From the NCBI RefSeq assembly GCF_014649775.1, contig NZ_BMTR01000001.1:186001-250000 (forward strand): a stretch of 64,000 nt of DNA, written 5' to 3'. This document shows positions 25,296 to 33,690 of the stretch, in pieces. Under the pieces are notes generated by a model. The model saw nothing but the letters and a program-made list of their open reading frames with translations. It searched no databases and had not been told where the DNA came from. The DNA comes from Streptomyces longisporoflavus (GTDB lineage: Bacteria; Actinomycetota; Actinomycetes; Streptomycetales; Streptomycetaceae). The translations under genes and the position numbers were made by a program. Numbering within the stretch: the first letter of the stretch is position 1; the number at the start of each line of letters is the position of its first letter.

Positions 25296-26219
25296 GTGCG
25301 CGCAGTGATCCAGAAGTCCTTCGGCGGGCCCGAGGTGCTCGAGGTCGTGGAGATGGAACGGCCGACGCCGTCGGCCGGCGAAGTCCTCGTCAAGGTCCAC
25401 GCCAGCGCCGTCAACCCGGCCGACGTGGCCGTCAGGTCCGGCGCCTTCCCGCTGATCGGCGAGCCGCCGTTCGGCGTGGGCTGGGACATCTCCGGGGTGG
25501 TCGAGGAGGCGGGCGCCGGGGCCGTGCTCGCGGTGGGCGACGAGGTGTACGGAATGCCGCTCTTCCCCCGCGCCGCCACCGGATACGCCGAGTACGTCAC
25601 CGCGCCGTCCGGCCACTTCGCCCGCAAGCCCGCCTCCCTCGACCACGTGCACGCCGCCGCCGTTCCCCTGGCAGCGCTCACCGCCTGGCAGGGCCTGGTG
25701 CGTGACGCGGAGATCAAGGAAGGCGACCGGGTGCTGATCCAGCGGGCGGCCGGCGGGGTCGGCCACTTCGCCGTGCAGATCGCGAAGGCGCGCGGCGCCC
25801 ATGTGATCGCCGTGGCGAGCGCGGGCCGGCGCGACTTCCTGCGCGGTCTCGGCGCCGACGAGATCATCGACTACCGCACCACCGACTTCACCGAGGCCGT
25901 CAAGGACGTGGACGTACTCCTCGACTCGAAGGGGCAGGGCGATCTCTCGCTCGGTGTGGTGCGCCCCGGCGGCGTGCTCATCAGCATCCTGGAGCACCAT
26001 GACCGGGAGCTCGCCGCGCGCGTCGAGGCCGCCGGACGGCGCTTCGCCGGAGTCATGGTCGAACCGGACTCCGCCGGACTCGAAGCACTCGCCGAACTGA
26101 TCGACGCGGGCCGCGTCCGTCCCCACGTACAGGAGACGTTTCCGCTGGCAGAGGCGGGCAGGGCACACGTGCTGATCGCCGAGGGGCACGTACAAGGCAA
26201 GATTGTCCTCACGGTCTGA
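25296..26219 (+). CDS. NADP-dependent quinone-oxidoreductase-like MDR protein
   Basis: This 307-aa zinc-free medium-chain dehydrogenase/reductase has an N-terminal GroES-like domain (MRAVIQKSFGGPEVLEVVEM, HASAVNPADVAVRSG) and a Rossmann domain with AAGGVGHFAVQIAKARGAHVI. It is of the quinone oxidoreductase / zeta-crystallin type, reducing quinones or enones with NADPH. The GTG start is chosen because GGGGAG precedes it and homologues begin MRAV; the frame is open further upstream. The next gene is an AraC regulator in the same direction 90 bases on, perhaps its controller. Confidence 0.88.
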   Translation: MRAVIQKSFGGPEVLEVVEMERPTPSAGEVLVKVHASAVNPADVAVRSGAFPLIGEPPFGVGWDISGVVEEAGAGAVLAVGDEVYGMPLFPRAATGYAEYVTAPSGHFARKPASLDHVHAAAVPLAALTAWQGLVRDAEIKEGDRVLIQRAAGGVGHFAVQIAKARGAHVIAVASAGRRDFLRGLGADEIIDYRTTDFTEAVKDVDVLLDSKGQGDLSLGVVRPGGVLISILEHHDRELAARVEAAGRRFAGVMVEPDSAGLEALAELIDAGRVRPHVQETFPLAEAGRAHVLIAEGHVQGKIVLTV

Positions 26220-26309
26220 ACAGACCGACCGGGACGGACGTGAAGCGGCACGACAAGCGACACACGGCAAGCGGCAAGCGACAAGCGGCACCAGGAAGGG
26301 CGAGGCCGG

Positions 26310-27248
26310 ATGGACATCCTCACCGAGGCGCTGGCCTCGATGCGCACCGGGCACCCCGCGTCCGTACGCACCAACGGCCGCGCCCCCTGGGGCCTGCGCC
26401 TGCCGCCCGTCGCGGGCGCCGGCTTCCACGTGGTCCTGTACGGCACCTGCTGGCTGGTCCCGCTGCCGGGCGCGCCGCCGCACCAGGCGCCGATACAGCT
26501 GAACCCCGGCGATGTGATCTTCCTGCGCGGCGGGCGGGGCCACATCCTCGCCGATCACCCCGCCACCCCCGCCGAGGAGTGCAAGAGCGAGCAGTTCCAC
26601 CGCAGTGCGCCGATCGGCTCGCTGACGCTCGGCGGCGAGGGCGCCGAGACCAGCCTGCTGTGCGGCAGCTACCACCTGGACCAGGGGCGACCGCACCCGC
26701 TGGTGCGCCAGCTGCCCGAGGTCATCCACCTGCCGACGAGGCACGGACGCCATCCGGAGCTGAGTGCCGCCGTACAGCTTCTCGGCTCCGAGCTGGAGAA
26801 CCCGCGCATCGGCTCGGACGGCATCGTGCCCACGCTGATCGACTCGCTGCTGCTCTACATCCTGCGGGCCTGGCTCGACGACCAGCCACCGGCCGCCGCG
26901 CAGGGCTGGGCCGCCGCCCTGAGCGACCCGGCGGTGGCGCCCGCCCTGTCGGCCATGCACGACGATCCCGCGGCCCCATGGACGGTCGAGTCCCTCGCGG
27001 AGCGGGCCGGCCTGTCCCGCGCGGCCTTCGCCCGGCGGTTCGCCATGCTGGTCGGCGAACCGCCGATGGCCTATCTGACCCGCTGGCGCATGACCACGGC
27101 CGCCCGCATGCTGCGCGAGTCCGACGCCCCGCTGACGACGGTCGCCGCCCGCACCGGCTACGGCTCCGAGTTCGCCTTCGCCAAGGCCTTCAAGCGGGAG
27201 TACGGCCTGGCGCCGGGCGGCTACCGGCGCCAGAGCAGGGCGGCTTAG
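26310..27248 (+). CDS. AraC family regulator with cupin-type sensor domain
   Basis: This 312-aa protein has an N-terminal cupin-like domain (residues 1-190, GFHVVLYGTCWLVPL and LNPGDVIFLRGGRGHIL) and two C-terminal AraC helix-turn-helix motifs (SLAERAGLSRAAFARRFAMLVGEPP and MLRESDAPLTTVAARTGYGSEFAFAKAFKREYG). It matches the cupin_6 AraC branch that often controls oxidoreductases next door, here the MDR gene before it (inference). The ATG has GGAAGGG upstream. Confidence 0.9.
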   Translation: MDILTEALASMRTGHPASVRTNGRAPWGLRLPPVAGAGFHVVLYGTCWLVPLPGAPPHQAPIQLNPGDVIFLRGGRGHILADHPATPAEECKSEQFHRSAPIGSLTLGGEGAETSLLCGSYHLDQGRPHPLVRQLPEVIHLPTRHGRHPELSAAVQLLGSELENPRIGSDGIVPTLIDSLLLYILRAWLDDQPPAAAQGWAAALSDPAVAPALSAMHDDPAAPWTVESLAERAGLSRAAFARRFAMLVGEPPMAYLTRWRMTTAARMLRESDAPLTTVAARTGYGSEFAFAKAFKREYGLAPGGYRRQSRAA

Positions 27249-27294
27249 AGCAGGCTGGAACGGTCTCGCGGTAACCCGCTGTTCGGCTGTCGGC

Positions 27295-28047
27295 TCACAC
27301 GGCGGCGGCGACCGCCGCGGTGACCCCGACGGCGACAATGAGCCCGCGCAGCACGGCGGGCGAAAGGCGGCGGCCCACCCGCGCACCGAGCACGCCACCC
27401 AGGGTCGAGCCGACGGCGATCACGCCGGCCACGCTCCAGTCGACGGTCGTCACCGCGATGAAGAGGATCGCGGCGACGCCGTTCACGATGGACGCCAGGA
27501 CGTTCTTGACGGCGTTCAGGCGCTGCAGGTCATCGCGGAGGAACGACCCGAACAGGCCCATGAGCAGCACTCCTTGGGCAGCTCCGAAGTAGCCGCCGTA
27601 GACGCCGGTGCCCAGGACGCCGGCCCACAGGGGGACGCCGCCGTCCGCACGGCCGCGGGAGTCGCGCCGCGCGAGCCACTTCTGCAGCCGGGGCTGCAAC
27701 AGCACCAGGGCGCAGGCGATCAGGATCAGCACCGGCACCGCGGAGCTGAAGGTGTCGGCGGACAGCTTCAGGAGCAGCACCGCTCCCGCGACACCGCCCA
27801 GGAGCGACGCGAGACCGAGCTTGAGGAGACGGGACCGCTGGCCCTTGAGCTCGGCGCGATATCCGTACGCCGCACTGAGTACGCCCGGTACGAGACCGAT
27901 GGTGTTGGAGACGTTGGCGAGGACGGGCGGGTAGCCGAAGGCGAGCAGCGTCGGGAAGGTGATCAGGGTGCCGGAGCCGACGACCGCGTTGATGCCGCCT
28001 GCCGCGACGGCCGCGGCCGCTATGGCCACTGTCTCGAAAGCCTGCAT
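27295..28047 (-). CDS. TauE/SafE family sulfite or sulfoacetate exporter
   Basis: This 250-aa integral membrane protein has about eight helices. The family's duplicated motifs are visible: GGINAVVGSGTLITFPTLLAFGYPPVLANVSNTIG and GVYGGYFGAAQGVLLMGLF. TauE/SafE proteins export sulfite, sulfoacetate or other small organic anions. It is divergent from a LysR gene, the usual regulator arrangement, with a 50-bp perfect palindrome between the two. The real substrate is unknown. Confidence 0.88.
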   Translation of the reverse strand: MQAFETVAIAAAAVAAGGINAVVGSGTLITFPTLLAFGYPPVLANVSNTIGLVPGVLSAAYGYRAELKGQRSRLLKLGLASLLGGVAGAVLLLKLSADTFSSAVPVLILIACALVLLQPRLQKWLARRDSRGRADGGVPLWAGVLGTGVYGGYFGAAQGVLLMGLFGSFLRDDLQRLNAVKNVLASIVNGVAAILFIAVTTVDWSVAGVIAVGSTLGGVLGARVGRRLSPAVLRGLIVAVGVTAAVAAAV

Positions 28048-28130
28048 GGAGCGCCTTTCCGGGGGCGGTCGGCGTACCGGAGTGCGGGCAGGCCGGGACC
28101 GAGGAGCCAGTTGCGAAGGGGCGGGTCGGC

Positions 28131-28180
28131 ACCTGGCCGGGTTTCCCCGCCCTCCGGAGGGCGGGGAAACCCGGCCAGGT
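28131..28180. repeat. Perfect 50-bp palindrome in the divergent TauE-LysR intergenic region
   Basis: Two 25-base arms (28131-28155 and 28156-28180) are exact reverse complements with no loop. The sequence starts ACCTGGCCGGG and its centre is GCCCTCCGGAGGGC. It lies 84 bases from the exporter start and 97 from the LysR start. It could form a cruciform or a very stable RNA hairpin, act as an operator, or be a short mobile repeat. Confidence 0.9.
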
Positions 28181-28276
28181 TGCCGCCCTGGGCCCGAGAA
28201 GATCGTCCCGCCGGCCCGACATCCAAGTCAATCCTCGGATTTCCTTGCAGACCCCCAAGCTGTAGCTTCACCGTCC

Positions 28277-29167
28277 ATGACTCTCGACGACCTGCGTGTC
28301 TTTGTCGCCGTCTGCCGCACGGGCAGTCTCAGCGCCGTCGCCCGCGAACTGTCCTGTACGCAGCCCGCGGTCAGCCAGCACATCAGGCGCCTGGAGCGGG
28401 AGTTGGGGCTCAGCCTCCTCGAACGCCACCCGCGCGGCGTCGTGCCCACCCCGGCCGGACAGCTCCTGCAGAACGCGGCGGCCGGCGGCCTCGGCGACAT
28501 CGATCACGCCCTGCGCAGGCTGAGCGACCTGGCGCACGGCGAGGCCGGATCGGTGCGGATCACCACCGGCGCCACCACGGTGCGGCACTTCCTGTCCGAC
28601 GCGATCGTGGCCTTCCGCCGGCGCCATCCCCGGGTGAGCCTCGAATTCCAGACCGCGCACTCCAGCCGCAGCTGCTTCGATGCCCTCATCGCGGGCGGCC
28701 TCGACCTGGCCTGGATCACCCTCGGCGCCCCGGTGAAGGGCATCGAGCAGTGGCCCGTCATCGAACTCCCCTGGGTGCTTGCCGTGCACCGCGACGATCC
28801 CCTCGCCGCGAAGCCGCTGATCACCACTGCCGACCTGGCCGGCATCCAGCTCATCGGGCTCCCGGAGAGCACCACGTCCCGTGCGCGCCTGGACGCGTGG
28901 TTCACCGAGCGCGGCATAAGCCCGGCCTCCGACACCAGCGTCGCCGACTGGGACACCGCCCTCTTGCTCGCCGAACTGGGCCTGGGCCACGCGATCGTCC
29001 CCGACCTGCCGGGGTGGCACGGCCCCGGCCACCCCGACCTGCGCCTGATCCCCATCCCGGACCTGCCCACACTGTGGACGGGCTGGGCGGTGCGCCGCTG
29101 GGACACACTGTCTCCGCTGGCCAGGGCCTTCGCCGAGACAGTGGTCCCCGGAGACCTCAGCCCTTGA
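28277..29167 (+). CDS. LysR family transcriptional regulator
   Basis: This 296-aa protein starts MTLDDLRVFVAVCRTGSLSA and has the LysR winged helix-turn-helix (SCTQPAVSQHIRRLERELG) and a two-lobed effector domain (from GSVRITTGATTVRHFLS). It is divergent from the TauE/SafE exporter and probably controls it in response to the exported anion (inference). I chose the ATG at 28277 because homologues start there; the open frame upstream to 27959 runs through the palindrome. Its 3' end overlaps the sugar-binding lipoprotein gene by 11 bases on the opposite strand. Confidence 0.9.
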   Translation: MTLDDLRVFVAVCRTGSLSAVARELSCTQPAVSQHIRRLERELGLSLLERHPRGVVPTPAGQLLQNAAAGGLGDIDHALRRLSDLAHGEAGSVRITTGATTVRHFLSDAIVAFRRRHPRVSLEFQTAHSSRSCFDALIAGGLDLAWITLGAPVKGIEQWPVIELPWVLAVHRDDPLAAKPLITTADLAGIQLIGLPESTTSRARLDAWFTERGISPASDTSVADWDTALLLAELGLGHAIVPDLPGWHGPGHPDLRLIPIPDLPTLWTGWAVRRWDTLSPLARAFAETVVPGDLSP

Positions 29168-30275
29168 GGCCGATCGTCGCGCACGCCGCCTTGTACTCGG
29201 CGGTGCAGATCTCGTCGGTCTTGTAGATGCCGTCCTCGATGACCGTGGACTTGATGGTGTCCCGGGTCAGGGGGCGCACCGAGACCAGCAGGGAGGGGAT
29301 GTTCTTCGTGGTGGCGTTGTCGGACTTGTCGCCGGCCAGCGCGTCGTACTCGACCATGCGGCCCTGGGCGATCCGGACCGCCATCTGTGCGGCGCCGACG
29401 GCCTCTTCGGGGTAGGGCTTGTAGACGCTCATGTACTGCTCGCCCGTGACGACGCGCTGCACGGCCGACAGCTCCGCGTCCTGGCCGGTGACCGGCGGCA
29501 GGTCGGTGAGGCCTGCGGCCTTGAGGGCCTTGATGACGCCGCCGGCCATGCCGTCGTTGGCGGAGTAGACGGCGGCGATGTCGTCCTTGCCGATCGCGGT
29601 GATCGCGTCGGTCATATGGGCGCCGGCCGTCTTCGGCTTCCAGCCGACGGTGTCGTACGACTTGGCGATCTTCACCTGGTTCTGGAGCTGGGAGAGCGCG
29701 CCTTCCTTGAAGACGGCGGCGTTCGGGTCGGTGGGCGAACCGTTGATCATGACGATCTTGCTGCTCCTGCGGGCGCTGCCGAGCGCCTTCAGGATCGCCT
29801 GGCCCTGGACCTGGCCGACCAGCTCGTTGTCGAACGCCACGTACCCGGAGACGGGCCCTTCGGCGAGACGGTCGTAGGCGATGACGGGAATGTCCGCTTC
29901 CTTCGCCTTCTTGACCGACGGCGCGATCTTCTTCGCGTCCACCGCGCTCACCAGGATCACGTCGACCTCGTCGGCGACCATCTGGTCGAGCTGGCTGCTC
30001 TGCTTGGCGGCGTCCTCGCCGGCGTTGGCGTAGACGACCTTGCCCTTGTTGTTCGTGAGCTTCTTGACCTGCTTCTCGATGATGGGGTGGTCGAACTTCT
30101 CGTAGCGAGCCGTCTCCGCCTCGGGCAGGAGCAGGCCGACGGTGACGTCGTCACCCTTCTTTTCGGCCGACTTCCCGTCGTCCTCGGAACCCATGAGGCT
30201 GCCGCATGCGGCAAGTGAGAGCGCCAGGGCACTCACGGAGACGGCGACGGTGGCTTCTCGCGTACGGGTTTTCAT
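29157..30275 (-). CDS. Sugar ABC transporter substrate-binding lipoprotein (XylF/ribose type), orphan
   Basis: This 372-aa protein has a lipoprotein signal with lipobox LSLAAC (Cys24) and the periplasmic-binding-protein type 1 fold: DVTVGLLLPEAETARYEKFD, DVILVSAVDAKKIAPSVKKA, VIAYDRLAEGPVSGYVAFDNE, and a C-terminal pair of cysteines (DEICTAEYKAACATI). It matches D-xylose/multi-sugar binding proteins. Normally ATPase and permease genes follow, but here the next gene is a convergent LysR, so it must use a transporter encoded elsewhere or act as an orphan sensor. GAGGAAG precedes the ATG. Confidence 0.9.
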   Translation of the reverse strand: MKTRTREATVAVSVSALALSLAACGSLMGSEDDGKSAEKKGDDVTVGLLLPEAETARYEKFDHPIIEKQVKKLTNNKGKVVYANAGEDAAKQSSQLDQMVADEVDVILVSAVDAKKIAPSVKKAKEADIPVIAYDRLAEGPVSGYVAFDNELVGQVQGQAILKALGSARRSSKIVMINGSPTDPNAAVFKEGALSQLQNQVKIAKSYDTVGWKPKTAGAHMTDAITAIGKDDIAAVYSANDGMAGGVIKALKAAGLTDLPPVTGQDAELSAVQRVVTGEQYMSVYKPYPEEAVGAAQMAVRIAQGRMVEYDALAGDKSDNATTKNIPSLLVSVRPLTRDTIKSTVIEDGIYKTDEICTAEYKAACATIGLKG

Positions 30276-30618
30276 TCGCCCACTTCCTCGATCGGACCGC
30301 TGCGTTGTGGTCCGAGATGGCTGAAAGCCAACCCCGCAGTGTTCCCGGCGTCAAGGAGTCAATGCATAACGAGATTGCAATGGAATGTGCGTTTCAGTAT
30401 TGAACTGTCCTGCATTTACACGTGACAGCGGCTGTGTCCGCAAGGCGGGACGGGTGCGGATTCCGCACGGATCGGCCGCAGAGCGGCACCCCACGGCTCC
30501 CCGCCTGCTCGGAGGCCGACCGACGTCCGGTCGCCCGCTTCCCGGCAGGGACCGGGGCCGTTCCGCATCAGAGGCGAAGGCCTCCGGAGCCCTCACCTCT
30601 GCCTTGTAGTTTGAGCGC
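30276..30618. other. Intergenic region between divergent genes
   Basis: This is the shared upstream region of the sugar-binding lipoprotein and the 116-aa protein. It has a lower-GC patch around 30355-30420 that probably holds promoters, and a perfect 7-1-7 palindrome GTGCGGA-T-TCCGCAC near 30455. I see no gene. Confidence 0.5.
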
Positions 30619-30969
30619 ATGCCTTCCGTACTTGTTGTCGGTTACGACCCGCAGGCGATCCCCGGCGTCGACGCCGCTGCCCTCAACGCCGCTCTCGACG
30701 CCGAGCTGGCGCGGTTCGCGGAACACGGCTTCGACGCGGGCTCGGCGCTGCTCGTGTTCGACGAGTCGGCCGAGTCCACCCTCGTCGCGTCGCTGACCGA
30801 ACGCGCGTGGGACGTGGTGGTCGTGGGCGGCGGGATCCGCAAGGCCGACGAACTGCTGCCTCTCTTCGAGCAGACCGTCGACCTGGTCCGCCGCCACGCG
30901 CCCGGGGCCGCCCTCGCGTTCAACTCCGGCATCGGCACCAGCGTGGAGGCGGCCAAGCGCCGGCTCTGA
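30619..30969 (+). CDS. Conserved hypothetical protein (116 aa), Rossmann-like
   Basis: This 116-aa soluble protein starts MPSVLVVGYDPQAIPGVD and contains alternating strands and helices, including AWDVVVVGGGIRKADELLPLFEQTVDLVRRHAPGAALAF. It ends NSGIGTSVEAAKRRL. I recognise it as a small actinomycete protein of unknown function; the pattern suggests a compact alpha/beta fold without a catalytic motif I can name. It is followed by a 590-bp region before the cold-shock gene. Confidence 0.75.
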   Translation: MPSVLVVGYDPQAIPGVDAAALNAALDAELARFAEHGFDAGSALLVFDESAESTLVASLTERAWDVVVVGGGIRKADELLPLFEQTVDLVRRHAPGAALAFNSGIGTSVEAAKRRL

Positions 30970-31070
30970 GGCCGCCCCGGTGATGTGCCGACACAGGCCC
31001 GACCGGCCGCTCCGGAGCGCGTGACCTCCCTGAATCAGAAGCCGCCGCCGACTCAGGAGCGGCCGTCGAC

Positions 31071-31274
31071 TCAGGAGCCGCTGTGGGCGTCGACGGGCTG
31101 CCACACCGCGCGGCCCTCTTCCGTGCGGACCTGGCCGAACACCAGGTGCTCGGCGATCTGGTCGGCAGAGGCGCACGGCACGAGCAAGGCGCAGCTCGCC
31201 GCGCTGGCGCCGAAGGTGCGGACCACGACGGGACGGCGAGGAGATTCGCGCTGCGGGAGCGGGCGATTTCTCAC
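31071..31274 (-). CDS. Possible small hypothetical protein (67 aa)
   Basis: The frame codes for up to 67 residues ending DQIAEHLVFGQVRTEEGRAV and a further 10 residues. Third codon positions are almost all G or C over the last 50 codons, as in real Streptomyces genes. The GTG at 31274 has no ribosome binding site and the first dozen codons look less coding, so the true start may be a downstream GTG. The function is unknown. Confidence 0.45.
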   Translation of the reverse strand: MRNRPLPQRESPRRPVVVRTFGASAASCALLVPCASADQIAEHLVFGQVRTEEGRAVWQPVDAHSGS

Positions 31275-31422
31275 CGGGGGTGAGACCAGAGGCCCGCAAA
31301 TTTCCGCAATGTGGGGCGAGCGTGCCGCCGGTCGGGCGAAATATTCGGAGCTTGGCCGTGCCGTGAAGCTCGTCTCGTGCTACTGTTGATCGTAGTTGCA
31401 GTTGTGGTTCCCATAAGACTTC

Positions 31423-31458
31423 AAGTGCCTTTGGTGGATGCATTTCCACCGGGCACTT
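31423..31458 (+). promoter_or_regulatory. Structured hairpin in the 5' leader of the cold-shock gene
   Basis: AAGTGCC (31423-31429) pairs with GGCACTT (31452-31458), and inside it GGTGGA (31433-31438) pairs with TCCACC (31445-31450). A T-rich stretch follows. It lies about 100 bases before the ATG, as in cold-shock leaders, and could act as a thermosensitive structure or attenuator. Confidence 0.55.
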
Positions 31459-31558
31459 TTGTATTTCCGGAGAAGTTTTCCGGACGGGGCAATCAACGTG
31501 GCGACGCCGGGGTCCGCACAGTGCGGGTCCCGGGCTTGCCCCGAAGGAGATATTTAGT

Positions 31559-31762
31559 ATGGCTACTGGCACCGTGAAGTGGTTCAACTCGGAAAAGGGC
31601 TTCGGCTTCATCGAGCAGGAGGGTGGCGGCCCGGACGTCTTCGCCCACTACTCGAACATCGCCACCCAGGGCTTCCGTGAGCTTCAGGAAGGCCAGAAGG
31701 TGAACTTCGATGTCACTCAGGGCCAGAAGGGCCCGCAGGCCGAGAACATCGTTCCTGCCTGA
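31559..31762 (+). CDS. CspA-type cold-shock protein
   Basis: This 67-aa single-domain cold-shock protein is an RNA chaperone that binds single-stranded nucleic acid through RNP1 (KGFGFIEQ) and RNP2 (DVFAHYSNI). It starts [15 protein letters not shown] and ends AENIVPA, standard for Streptomyces. A strong AAGGAG lies nine bases before the ATG, with a long structured leader upstream. A 16-bp terminator hairpin follows, and a DEAD-box helicase with its own leader comes next. Confidence 0.97.
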   Translation: MATGTVKWFNSEKGFGFIEQEGGGPDVFAHYSNIATQGFRELQEGQKVNFDVTQGQKGPQAENIVPA

Positions 31763-31780
31763 CGCTGAAGCGTAAGACGA

Positions 31781-31816
31781 CGCTGGTGCCCGCACCTCAC
31801 GGTGCGGGCACCAGCG
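31781..31816 (+). terminator. Terminator of the cold-shock gene
   Basis: A perfect 16-bp stem (31781-31796 with 31801-31816) with a TCAC tetraloop lies 18 bases after the stop codon and is followed by a T-rich stretch. Confidence 0.9.
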
Positions 31817-31924
31817 CGTTGCTGTTTACAGAAGATTGTCTTTTTTTCGGCTCGTGCTTGCGATTCGTTCGGTTGAAATTCACCGAGAATTCCTCGATGC
31901 GTGCCATATCGAGGAAGGTTCTCC

Positions 31925-33451
31925 TTGAACCGTTCAGCTCGCACGAATGACCGCTATTCCAACCCCCGCAACAGCGGTGGCCCCCGCGGCGCCGCTCGCA
32001 CGGGAGGCGGCCCCCGTCCCGGCAACCGCTCCGGCGGTCAGGGACGCCGTCCCGCCGCACCGCAGGGCGAGTTCGCACTGCCGGTCAGCATCACCCCGGG
32101 CCTCCCGGCCGTGGAGACCTTCGCCGAACTCGACATGCCCGCCACGCTCCTGAAGACCCTCACCGGTCTCGGTGTGACGGAGCCGTTCCCGATCCAGGCC
32201 GCCACGCTGCCGAACGCCCTCGCGGGCCGCGACGTACTGGGCCGTGGCCGCACGGGTTCCGGCAAGACCCTCGCCTTCGGGCTCCCGCTCCTCGTGCGCA
32301 CCGCCGGTCAGCGCGCCGAGTCGAAGCGGCCCCTCGCCCTGGTCCTTGTCCCCACCCGTGAGCTCGCCCAGCAGGTGACCGAGGCACTCACGCCGTACGC
32401 CCGCGCCCTGAAGCTGAAGCTGGCCACGGTGGTCGGCGGCATGTCCATCGGCCGACAGGCCGGTGCGCTGCGGTCCGGCGCCGAGGTGCTCGTCGCGACG
32501 CCCGGGCGCCTGAAGGACCTCATAGAGCGCAAGGACTGCCGCCTGGACCGGGTGAGCATCACCGTCCTCGACGAGGCCGACCAGATGGCCGACATGGGCT
32601 TCATGCCGCAGGTCACCGAACTGCTCGACCAGGTACGCCCCGACGGGCAGCGGATGCTGTTCTCCGCCACGCTCGACCGTAACGTCGACCTCCTGGTCCG
32701 CACCTATCTCCACGACCCGGTGGTCCACTCGGTCGACCCCTCCAAGGGTGCTGTCACCACGATGGAGCACCACGAACTGCATGTGCACGGCGCCGACAAG
32801 ATGGCGACCGCCACCGAGATCGCGGCGCGCGAGGGCCGGGTGATCATGTTCCTGGACACCAAGCACGCGGTGGACCAGTTCACCAAGCACCTGATGGGCA
32901 GCGGCGTCCGCGCCGCCGCGCTGCACGGCGGCAAGTCCCAGCCCCAGCGCACGCGCACCCTCGCCCAGTTCAAGTCCGGCGCGGTGACGGTCCTGGTGGC
33001 GACGAACGTCGCGGCCCGCGGCATCCACGTCGACAACCTCGACCTGGTCGTCAACGTAGACCCGCCCATCGACCACAAGGACTACCTCCACCGCGGCGGG
33101 CGTACGGCCCGTGCGGGTGAGTCCGGCAGCGTCGTCACCCTGGTAACGCCCAACCAGCGGCGCGACATGAACCGCCTGATGTCCGCCGCCGGGATCCGGC
33201 CCACGATCACCCAAGTCCGCTCCGGCGAGGCCGCGTTGAGCCGTATCACCGGCGCCAAGGCCCCCTCCGGGGTGCCGATCGCGGGCAGCGCGCCCAGCAC
33301 GGAGCGCCCCAAGCGCGGTGGCGCCCCCTTCCGGGGCATGGGCACGCGCCCGGGCCGGCCCGGGCGCTCCGGCGGCGGCTCACGCCGGACGGCCGAATCC
33401 CGCGAGATGGCAGAGGCGCGGAAGGCGGCGCGGGTGCGTCGCGCGGCCTGA
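31925..33451 (+). CDS. DEAD-box RNA helicase
   Basis: This 508-aa ATP-dependent RNA helicase has all family motifs: Q motif PFPIQAATLP, motif I GRTGSGKT, PTRELAQQ, TPGRL, motif II DEAD, SAT, VATNVAARGIHVD and HRGGRTARAG. The N-terminal 60 residues are Arg/Gly/Asn-rich, and a basic Arg/Gly/Pro tail binds RNA. I chose the TTG at 31925 because GAGGAAGG lies just upstream and the protein then begins MNRSARTNDR, as in homologues. An AT-rich leader and the position after cspA suggest cold induction to unwind structured mRNA. Confidence 0.93.
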   Translation: MNRSARTNDRYSNPRNSGGPRGAARTGGGPRPGNRSGGQGRRPAAPQGEFALPVSITPGLPAVETFAELDMPATLLKTLTGLGVTEPFPIQAATLPNALAGRDVLGRGRTGSGKTLAFGLPLLVRTAGQRAESKRPLALVLVPTRELAQQVTEALTPYARALKLKLATVVGGMSIGRQAGALRSGAEVLVATPGRLKDLIERKDCRLDRVSITVLDEADQMADMGFMPQVTELLDQVRPDGQRMLFSATLDRNVDLLVRTYLHDPVVHSVDPSKGAVTTMEHHELHVHGADKMATATEIAAREGRVIMFLDTKHAVDQFTKHLMGSGVRAAALHGGKSQPQRTRTLAQFKSGAVTVLVATNVAARGIHVDNLDLVVNVDPPIDHKDYLHRGGRTARAGESGSVVTLVTPNQRRDMNRLMSAAGIRPTITQVRSGEAALSRITGAKAPSGVPIAGSAPSTERPKRGGAPFRGMGTRPGRPGRSGGGSRRTAESREMAEARKAARVRRAA

Positions 33452-33473
33452 GTCGTCTGTCTGAGGGTCAGGT

Positions 33474-33532
33474 ACGGCCTGGTCTGTCCGAGCGAGCATG
33501 ACGCCGCCCCGACAGCCAGGCCGTGACTTTTT
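33474..33532 (+). terminator. Intrinsic terminator after the DEAD-box gene
   Basis: ACGGCCTGG (33474-33482) pairs with CCAGGCCGT (33516-33524), with an inner CTGTC/GACAG helix, and is followed by a run of five T. This is one of the few terminators here with a clear T-tract. Confidence 0.8.
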
Positions 33533-33633
33533 CGGGTGATCGATCGAAGTGCGGCGCTGCGGTGTATCCAGTTTCTGTACTCAATGTTCCAAAACTCCGG
33601 GTCGCATCTGCATCCTTCATGCCATGTCAATTT

Positions 33634-33643
33634 GCCTATAGGC
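33634..33643. promoter_or_regulatory. Candidate TetR operator
   Basis: GCCTATAGGC is a perfect 10-bp palindrome in the low-GC region 48 bases before the TetR-family start, a good place for autorepression. Confidence 0.4.
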
Positions 33644-33690
33644 TTTAGGTAAGTGCAGAATCGGTTACGCCAAAAAAGGAAGGGAAGGCG

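Larger units (their letters stand above)
30970..31558. other. Long region before the cold-shock gene
   Basis: On the minus strand it holds one possible small gene (31071-31274). From about 31290 onwards the sequence becomes AT-richer and holds the promoter and long 5' leader of the cold-shock gene, including the hairpin at 31423-31458. Nothing else is visible. Confidence 0.5.
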
